Origin: JBOHSA01 sp050732995
GTDB taxonomy: Bacteria; Gemmatimonadota; Gemmatimonadetes; Gemmatimonadales; GWC2-71-9
NCBI GenBank assembly: GCA_050732995.1
Contig: JBOHSA010000100.1
Span: forward strand, 1-20,695
Reading direction: 5' to 3'
DNA length: 20,695 bases
The notes below the pieces were generated by a model that did not search any database, had not been told where the DNA came from, and saw only the letters and a program-made list of their open reading frames with translations. Below are positions 15,671-20,695 of this stretch, piece after piece; the stretch's first letter is position 1, and each line of letters opens with the position of its first letter. The translations under genes were made by a program, and so were the position numbers.

Positions 15671-18102
15671 CACGAGTGCTGGTAGCGCTCCTCCTGCTGC
15701 AGGACCGCCCTGCTCTGCCGGAGGTGACCGCGACGGTCGACCGAACGCGCCTCACCGTTGGCGAGGAACTCGTGTTCACGGTCCGAGCTCGCACCCGGTC
15801 GGCGGAGCCGGTCACGATCGTCCTGCCGGCCGCCACGGGCTTCTCCATCGTCAGCTCGCTCGAGCGGACGGAAGTCTCGATCGCCGGTGCCGGTGGCCCG
15901 GTGCGGACCACCGTTCGCCAGCTGCACCTGCGGGCCGAGCAGGCCGGCTCCGGGCGGATTGGCCCTGTGCGGGCCCGGCAGGGCGCCGGGGGCCCGGTGG
16001 TCGAAACGGACCCGATCGACGTGACGATCGACAGCGCGGCCGGGGCGGCCGGGGTCCTTTCGCCGCGCGCGCGCGCGCTGCTCGAGGCCTCGCCCCCGCC
16101 CCGACTGGGAGGGGCTGCGGGAGGAGCGAACTCCGTAGTCGTCGCCGTCATCGTTCCCGCCGACACCGTGTGGCCGGGACAGCAGGTGGACCTCGTCGTT
16201 GCCGCCTGGTTCCCTCGCGAGCTGCGGTCGCGGCTACGCCGCGCACCCATGCTGCAGCTGCCGACTCCCGAGGGTGTCTGGGCCTACCCCCAGGCGGCTC
16301 CGACGGGCGTGGCGACCTCCCTCCGGGTGCGCATCGGCGGCGAAGAGCAGTGGATGGACGTGTTCGTCGCCCATCAGATCGTCTTTCCACTCCTGCCAGG
16401 CCGGCTGGTCGTGCCGCCGGCGGCGGTCGAGTACGCCGTCCCGGTGAGCTTCTCGTTTTTCAGCCGCGAAGACCGCTACACGCTGCGCAGCGACTCAGTG
16501 GCGATCACGGTGTTGCCCCTGCCCGCCGCCGGCCGGCCCGCCAGCGATCGCGGGGTCGTGGGCCAAGGGCTGGCGCTCGACGTGGGCGTGGAGCCGGCCG
16601 AGACCCGCGTGGGCGAGCCGATCGAGGTGGTGGCGACGCTGTCGGGCACGGGCAACGTCGCCCTGTGGCCCGAACCGGTGCTCCGGTGGCCGCCGGGATT
16701 CCGGTCGTATCCGTCGGAGCGGACGGTCGACCTGACGCCGCAAGGTGGTCGCATCGCGGGGATCAAGCGGTTTCGGTTCCTGGTCGTGCCCGATTCCGCG
16801 GGCACGTTCGTCCTGCCCGAGGTGCGGTACCCCTATTACGACATCGCGGCGGGCGCCTACGCGCTCGCGCGGGCGGCGCCCCGGGCGTTGGCCGTCGCGC
16901 CGGGTGTGGAGCCCCGCGCGGCTCGCGCGCTCCCCCGCCTGCTGGGGGTCAACGGAGCTTCGGGGAGTGGGCAGGCGCTGGCGTGGGTGGACATCCTCGC
17001 GCGTCGGCTGTCCGCTTGGGGCTGGGTGGCGCTGCTCGTCGGCCCGCCGCTCGCCGTGTTCTGGCGCCGGCGACGGGCCCGGCCCGCGGGCCCATCGGCC
17101 GACTCTCCAGCCGCGCGCCTCTCGGCGCTGGGCCGGCTCGAGCGGCAGTTCTATGCCGTGTTGGCGAGCTACGTTCCCGACCACTTGGCCCGAGACGGCG
17201 ATGGGCTCGCGCCGGCGCTCCGAGCGGCGGGGGTCGAAAGTGCCGTGGCGGACCACGTGATGCGCCTGCGGGACCGCCTGCGGGCGGCGCACTACGGCCC
17301 CCGCGGCGTCGGCGACCCCACAGAGCTCGGGGCCGAGATTATGCAGGTGCTGCGCGCGCTCGGGGCCGATCCGGCGGGAGGCGGCGGCGGGGGAACTGGC
17401 ACGCCGCGGCGGCGGCGCGGTGCCACGGCGGTCGGCGTGGGCGTGGCGTTCGGGGTCTGGCTCGGCGGTGGGCAGGTCGTGGCCCAGGCACCCGGTGCCG
17501 AGGCGCTGTATGAAGCGGGGGCCCTACGCGCCGCGGCCGACTCGTTCGCGGCGCGGGCGGCCGCCCAGCCCCGCGTGGCCGCCCACTGGTACAACCTGGG
17601 CGCGACCCTCTACCGCGCGGGAGCCGACGGCAAGGCGATCGCCGCCCTGACACGGGCCGCCCGGCTTGCGCCGCGCGATCCCCTCATCCGGCGCACGCGG
17701 CGCCTGCTGCCACCCCCGGATCCCGCGAGCGATGGGCTACTCGTCGTCGGTTTCGCCAGCCCCGCGGAGTGGGCGCTCGTCGCCGTGGTTGCGTGGATCG
17801 CGCTCTGGAGCGGCGCGCTGCTCCGGCGCGGGCGCCTCCTGCTGCTGGTCTCGGGTGGGCTGATTCTGGCGGCGGCCGTGCTGGCCGGCCTCGAGGCGTG
17901 CCGTCGGGCCCGGCCCGTCGCCGTGGTCATCGCGCCGGCCACGCCCGTGCGGGTCGCGCCCTACGGCGGCGCGAGCGCCGCCGCCACGCTCGAGGCAGGG
18001 GCCGCCTTGCTCGTCACGCGCCCCTACGGACCCTGGGTCGAGGTGCGGCGTGCGGACGGGGTAGCCGGCTGGGTGCTGGCGCGGGAAATTGTGCGCCTGT
18101 GA
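15667..18102 (+). CDS. BatD-BatE fusion: beta-domain, TPR and SH3-like protein
   Basis: An 811-residue protein. Residues 1-445 are BatD-like: a short N-terminal hydrophobic segment (TRVLVALLLLQ), then repeated beta domains (VTATVDRTRLTVGEELVFTV; VEPAETRVGEPIEVVATLSG; RFRFLVVPDSAGTFVLPEVR). A membrane segment follows at about 449-465, then a cytoplasmic helical region to about 570. A second signal-like hydrophobic segment at about 586-608 (AVGVGVAFGVWLGGGQVVAQA) leads into a TPR-type region (about 610-690, HWYNLGATLYRAGADGKAI), two membrane segments (about 698-718 and 724-744) and a C-terminal SH3-like domain (about 750-811, ending DGVAGWVLAREIVRL). TPR, membrane and SH3 order matches BatE of Bacteroidota as I know it. 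The GTG at 15667 overlaps the previous stop (GTGA); the upstream open frame from 15403 lies inside batB/C. Confidence 0.85.
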   Translation: MTRVLVALLLLQDRPALPEVTATVDRTRLTVGEELVFTVRARTRSAEPVTIVLPAATGFSIVSSLERTEVSIAGAGGPVRTTVRQLHLRAEQAGSGRIGPVRARQGAGGPVVETDPIDVTIDSAAGAAGVLSPRARALLEASPPPRLGGAAGGANSVVVAVIVPADTVWPGQQVDLVVAAWFPRELRSRLRRAPMLQLPTPEGVWAYPQAAPTGVATSLRVRIGGEEQWMDVFVAHQIVFPLLPGRLVVPPAAVEYAVPVSFSFFSREDRYTLRSDSVAITVLPLPAAGRPASDRGVVGQGLALDVGVEPAETRVGEPIEVVATLSGTGNVALWPEPVLRWPPGFRSYPSERTVDLTPQGGRIAGIKRFRFLVVPDSAGTFVLPEVRYPYYDIAAGAYALARAAPRALAVAPGVEPRAARALPRLLGVNGASGSGQALAWVDILARRLSAWGWVALLVGPPLAVFWRRRRARPAGPSADSPAARLSALGRLERQFYAVLASYVPDHLARDGDGLAPALRAAGVESAVADHVMRLRDRLRAAHYGPRGVGDPTELGAEIMQVLRALGADPAGGGGGGTGTPRRRRGATAVGVGVAFGVWLGGGQVVAQAPGAEALYEAGALRAAADSFAARAAAQPRVAAHWYNLGATLYRAGADGKAIAALTRAARLAPRDPLIRRTRRLLPPPDPASDGLLVVGFASPAEWALVAVVAWIALWSGALLRRGRLLLLVSGGLILAAAVLAGLEACRRARPVAVVIAPATPVRVAPYGGASAAATLEAGAALLVTRPYGPWVEVRRADGVAGWVLAREIVRL

Positions 18103-19799
18103 GCGCCGCCGCCAAGATCGCCGTCCTGCCCGCCCGGGTCGCCGACCAGATTGCCGCCGGCGAAGTGGTCGAACGGCCAGCCTCCGTCGTCAAGGAGCTG
18201 GTCGAAAACGCGCTCGACGCCCGCGCCACCAGCGTCCGGGTCGAAATCGAGGACGGGGGCAAGACACTCATCCGTGTGAGCGACGATGGAGCGGGGATGA
18301 GCCGGGACGACGCCCGACTCGCTTTGGCGCGCCACGCGACGAGCAAGATCCGGGATGCTGCCGACCTCATCGGAGTCGAGACCTTCGGCTTCCGGGGCGA
18401 GGCCCTGCCGGCCATCGCCTCCGTGTCGCGCCTCGAGCTCGAGACCTCGCCTGATGGACGGACGGGCACGCGCCTGCGCGTAGTGGCGGGCCGCCAGGAG
18501 CCGCCGGAGGATGCGGTGCGCCAGCGCGGCACGACCGTCACGGTGCGCGCGTTGTTCTTCAATACGCCCGCGCGCCGCAAGTTCCTGCGCGCCCAGGCCA
18601 CCGAGACGCGCGCGGTGGCCGAGGTGTTGACGGTGCTGGCGCTCACCCGGCCCGGCGTCGCCTTCACGCTCCTGAGCGACGAGCGCGTCCTGCTCGAGGT
18701 CGGTGCCACCGACCGGCTCATCGCCCGGATCCACGCGCTGTGGGGCCGCCCGCTGGCCGACACGCTCTTGCCCGTGACCCACCGTGAAGGGCCGCTCGAG
18801 GTGTCGGGATTCGCCCAGCGCCCGTCGCAGGCGAAGCCCGCGGGTCGCAAGGGGTACGTGTTCGTTCGGGGGCGACCGATCCGGGACCCGTTCATTCTGC
18901 GGGCGGCCGAGGCGGGCTACCGCTCCGCCATCCACCCGGGCGACCGGCCCTCGCTGATCCTGTTCCTTGATCTCCCCGGCGACGCGGTGGACGTCAACGT
19001 TCATCCGGCCAAGCTCGAGGTCCGGTTCCGCGACAAGTTTTTTGTCGAGAAGGTGGTGGAGGAGTCGGTGCGGGCGGCGTTGGCGCCCCTCGCCGCCGCC
19101 GCGCCGCTGGTGGCCGGGGGCTCGGGGCTCGGGGTAGGGGGGCCCTGGGAGGGCCTCGGGGTCGATGTGCCGGAGGCCGCGGCGCTCGAGCTGTTCGGGG
19201 TCGATTCCCGCACTCCGAGCGCCGAGCCCCGAACCCCGCCTTTACTGCAAGTGTTCGACACCTATATCCTGTTCCAGACGGACACCGGGGTCGCGATCGT
19301 TGACCAGCATTCGGCGCACGAGCGTGTGTTGTACGAGACGGTGCTCCGCCAGCTCTCCGGGGACGGCGCGCCGGCCCAGCGCCTGCTCCTCCCCCTCACG
19401 CTTGAGTTCAGCCCGGCCGAGCTCGAGGCCATCGAGGAGTCCCGCGAGCTGCTCCAGCGGGTCGGCTTCGAGCTGGAGCCGTTTTCCGGGCGCACGGTCG
19501 TGGTGACCACGGCTCCGAATCCGCATCCGCGGTTCGAGGCGGCGCGCTGTCTGCAGGAGCTTGTGGTGGACCTGGCGGGCGGGCGCTTCGGCGGCTGGGC
19601 GAACCGGCTCGAACGGTTCGCCGCGACCTACGCCTGCCGGGCGGCGATCAAGGCGGGGCAGCGCCTCGACCCCGACGAGATTCGCGAGCTGATGGTCCGG
19701 CTGCTCACGGCGCAGCTGCCCGCCCACGATGTGCACGGCCGGCCCACCATCGTCCAGCTCCCGAAGGACGAGCTGGAGCGGCGGTTTGGGAGAGCCTGA
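18099..19799 (+). CDS. mutL: DNA mismatch repair protein MutL
   Basis: Couples MutS mismatch recognition to strand incision and removal. It has 566 residues. The GHKL ATPase domain (about 1-335) shows E33 and N37 in VKELVENALDA, DDGAGM at 62-67 and GFRGEAL at 97-103. A short, GC-rich linker (about 336-382) leads to the dimerisation/endonuclease domain. Its motif DQHSAHERVLYE (402-413) keeps the D, H and both E residues of DQHA-x2-E-x4-E, with S in place of A. ACR is at 512-514 and the final FGR at 563-565. CPHGRP appears as DVHGRP (544-549), so the cysteine is missing. Endonuclease activity is therefore likely but not certain. The GTG at 18099 overlaps the batD/E stop (GTGA); the open frame upstream to 17769 is inside that gene. 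Confidence 0.96.
   Translation: MSAAAKIAVLPARVADQIAAGEVVERPASVVKELVENALDARATSVRVEIEDGGKTLIRVSDDGAGMSRDDARLALARHATSKIRDAADLIGVETFGFRGEALPAIASVSRLELETSPDGRTGTRLRVVAGRQEPPEDAVRQRGTTVTVRALFFNTPARRKFLRAQATETRAVAEVLTVLALTRPGVAFTLLSDERVLLEVGATDRLIARIHALWGRPLADTLLPVTHREGPLEVSGFAQRPSQAKPAGRKGYVFVRGRPIRDPFILRAAEAGYRSAIHPGDRPSLILFLDLPGDAVDVNVHPAKLEVRFRDKFFVEKVVEESVRAALAPLAAAAPLVAGGSGLGVGGPWEGLGVDVPEAAALELFGVDSRTPSAEPRTPPLLQVFDTYILFQTDTGVAIVDQHSAHERVLYETVLRQLSGDGAPAQRLLLPLTLEFSPAELEAIEESRELLQRVGFELEPFSGRTVVVTTAPNPHPRFEAARCLQELVVDLAGGRFGGWANRLERFAATYACRAAIKAGQRLDPDEIRELMVRLLTAQLPAHDVHGRPTIVQLPKDELERRFGRA
19116..19237 (+). repeat. Inverted heptad-repeat element in the mutL linker
   Basis: The left arm at 19117-19132 reads GGGGCTCGGGGCTCGG, tandem copies of GGGGCTC. 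The right arm at 19222-19237 is its reverse complement with 15 of 16 bases matching (GGGGTTC then GGGGCTC when read on the - strand). The arms are 89 bases apart and enclose the poorly conserved linker. The left arm plus the following G runs is also quadruplex-capable. Confidence 0.7.
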
Positions 19800-19808
19800 A
19801 CGCCGGCC

Positions 19809-20695
19809 GTGACGTCCCGACCGTTAGTCCCGGTGATCGTCGGCCCCACGGGCGTGGGGAAGACCGCCCTCGCCGCTGCGCTGGCGGAGCACGAGCCGGT
19901 CACGGTCATTTCGGCCGACGCGCGGCAGGTGTACCGCGGCCTCGATATCGGGACGGCGAAGCCGGCCGCGGCGCTGCGGGCCCGCGTGCCGCACGTCGGG
20001 CTGGATCTGGTGGATCCCGGGGAGCGCTACAGCGCGGGACAATTCGCGCGCGACGCGGCCGCCTGGCTCGTGGCGGTCCACGCGGCGGGCCGGCTTCCGG
20101 TCGTGGCGGGTGGAACGGGCTTCTACGTGCGTGCGCTCGCGGAGGGCCTGTTCCGCGAGCCGTCGCTCGATCCCGCGCGGCGCGACCAGCTGCGGCAATG
20201 GACGCTCGGACTACCAGCCCGCGATCTGGCGCGGTGGGCGGGGCGACTCGACCGCCGGTACGCCGGCGGAGGCCGGCAGCGTGCCGCCCGCGTCACGGAA
20301 GTGGCGCTGCTGACGGGCCGCTCGCTCTCGTGGTGGCAGCGGGTGGCGCGGGAGACGGGCGCGATGCGCCCGTGGTACATTCAGCTCACCCTGCCGCGCG
20401 AGACGCTCCGCCGCCGGCTCGCGGCGCGGGTGGATCGGATGCTCGCCGAGGGGTGGGTCGCGGAAGTGCGGGCCGTGCTGGCGCGCGGGGTGGCGCCGGA
20501 CGCGCCCGGGCTCGACGGCGTCGGCTACCGGGAAGTGGTCGCCTTGCTGGCGGGGCGGCTGCCGCCCGCCGACCTGCGCGACGCGATCTTCGGCGCGACG
20601 CGGCGGTACGCGAAGCGGCAAGAGACGTGGTTTCGCCACCAACTGCGAGGAGACGAGGGACGGGGCACGGGGGAGGGGGGGGGGGGGGGGGGGGG
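19809..20695 (+). CDS. miaA: tRNA dimethylallyltransferase (MiaA), 3' truncated
   Basis: Transfers a dimethylallyl group to N6 of A37 in tRNAs that read UNN codons. About 285 residues are reliable, nearly the full family length. P-loop GPTGVGKT is at 12-19. DARQVYRGLDIGTAK begins at the catalytic D37; the residue after it is A where S is usual. GGTGFYVRAL, LDGVGYREVVALL and the C-terminal RYAKRQETWFR (from about 266) are all typical. The GTG at 19809 lies 9 bases after the mutL stop. No stop codon occurs before the window end: the last codons run into poly-G from 20675, so the true C-terminus, probably a few more residues, is missing. mutL-miaA adjacency is common in bacteria. Confidence 0.94.
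   Translation, partial: MTSRPLVPVIVGPTGVGKTALAAALAEHEPVTVISADARQVYRGLDIGTAKPAAALRARVPHVGLDLVDPGERYSAGQFARDAAAWLVAVHAAGRLPVVAGGTGFYVRALAEGLFREPSLDPARRDQLRQWTLGLPARDLARWAGRLDRRYAGGGRQRAARVTEVALLTGRSLSWWQRVARETGAMRPWYIQLTLPRETLRRRLAARVDRMLAEGWVAEVRAVLARGVAPDAPGLDGVGYREVVALLAGRLPPADLRDAIFGATRRYAKRQETWFRHQLRGDEGRGTGEGGGGGG
20675..20695. other. Poly-G contig end, probable artefact
   Basis: Twenty-one G end the window, following a G-rich stretch (20655-20673) that may be real and resembles the internal G-rich tracts. As at the left end, reading outward gives poly-G, consistent with signal loss in two-colour sequencing, possibly triggered by a real G-rich sequence. It truncates miaA. Confidence 0.8.

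Noticed and set aside
13044..15673. Two long - strand open frames opposite batA and batB/C
   Set aside because: Both are GC-driven shadows of clear VWA genes; the translations are repetitive in R, P and A.

Overview
The window is a GC-rich bacterial chromosomal contig with almost no intergenic space. Nearly every base is accounted for by 18 protein genes, 17 on the + strand and one (rpsT) on the - strand. The gene set (pyrB-pyrC; scpA-scpB-rluB; a MoxR/Bat operon; mutL-miaA), the many GTG starts, the NTGA/TGATG stop-start overlaps and the recurrent G-rich linkers inside genes suggest an uncultured soil or sediment bacterium. Gemmatimonadota is my best guess, by inference from gene content and style and not proven. 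Both contig ends run into homopolymers (58 C on the left, 21 G on the right) that I regard as sequencing or assembly artefacts.

Layout. (1) 64-3881 is a tight + strand cluster: pyrB, pyrC, a class II aldolase-family gene and a coiled-coil/zinc-ribbon gene of unknown function. (2) 3939-4196 is rpsT (ribosomal protein S20) on the - strand, convergent with the first cluster and divergent from the next. The 67-base gap at 4197-4263 and the bases just after it carry two back-to-back sigma-70-type promoter candidates. (3) From about 4264 to the right end, 14 + strand genes follow with gaps of at most 10 bases and mostly overlaps: an M50 site-2 protease, scpA, scpB, rluB-like pseudouridine synthase, a 554-residue Rossmann-fold protein of unknown role, a HEAT-repeat protein, then moxR - DUF58 - DUF4381-like - batA - batB/C - batD/E, then mutL and a 3'-truncated miaA. 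This looks like one transcription unit of about 16 kb, or one with promoters hidden inside genes.

How the genes work together. pyrB and pyrC catalyse consecutive steps of UMP synthesis. ScpA and ScpB are the kleisin and winged-helix partners of the SMC condensin. The MoxR-Bat block is a complete AAA+ ATPase plus von Willebrand A membrane system of the aerotolerance (Bat) type. It appears condensed by two gene fusions: BatB with a BatC-like TPR protein, and BatD with a BatE-like TPR/SH3 protein. Each fusion keeps a signal-peptide-like segment at the internal junction. MutL and MiaA are mismatch repair and tRNA i6A37 synthesis.

The points most worth a second look are the double Bat fusion, the repeated G-quadruplex-capable tracts that encode Gly-rich linkers in several unrelated genes (including a 12-G homopolymer that could slip), an inverted heptad-repeat element in the mutL linker, and the unassigned Rossmann-fold and HEAT-repeat proteins just ahead of moxR. 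I see no tRNA or rRNA gene, CRISPR array, IS element, phage gene or replication origin.
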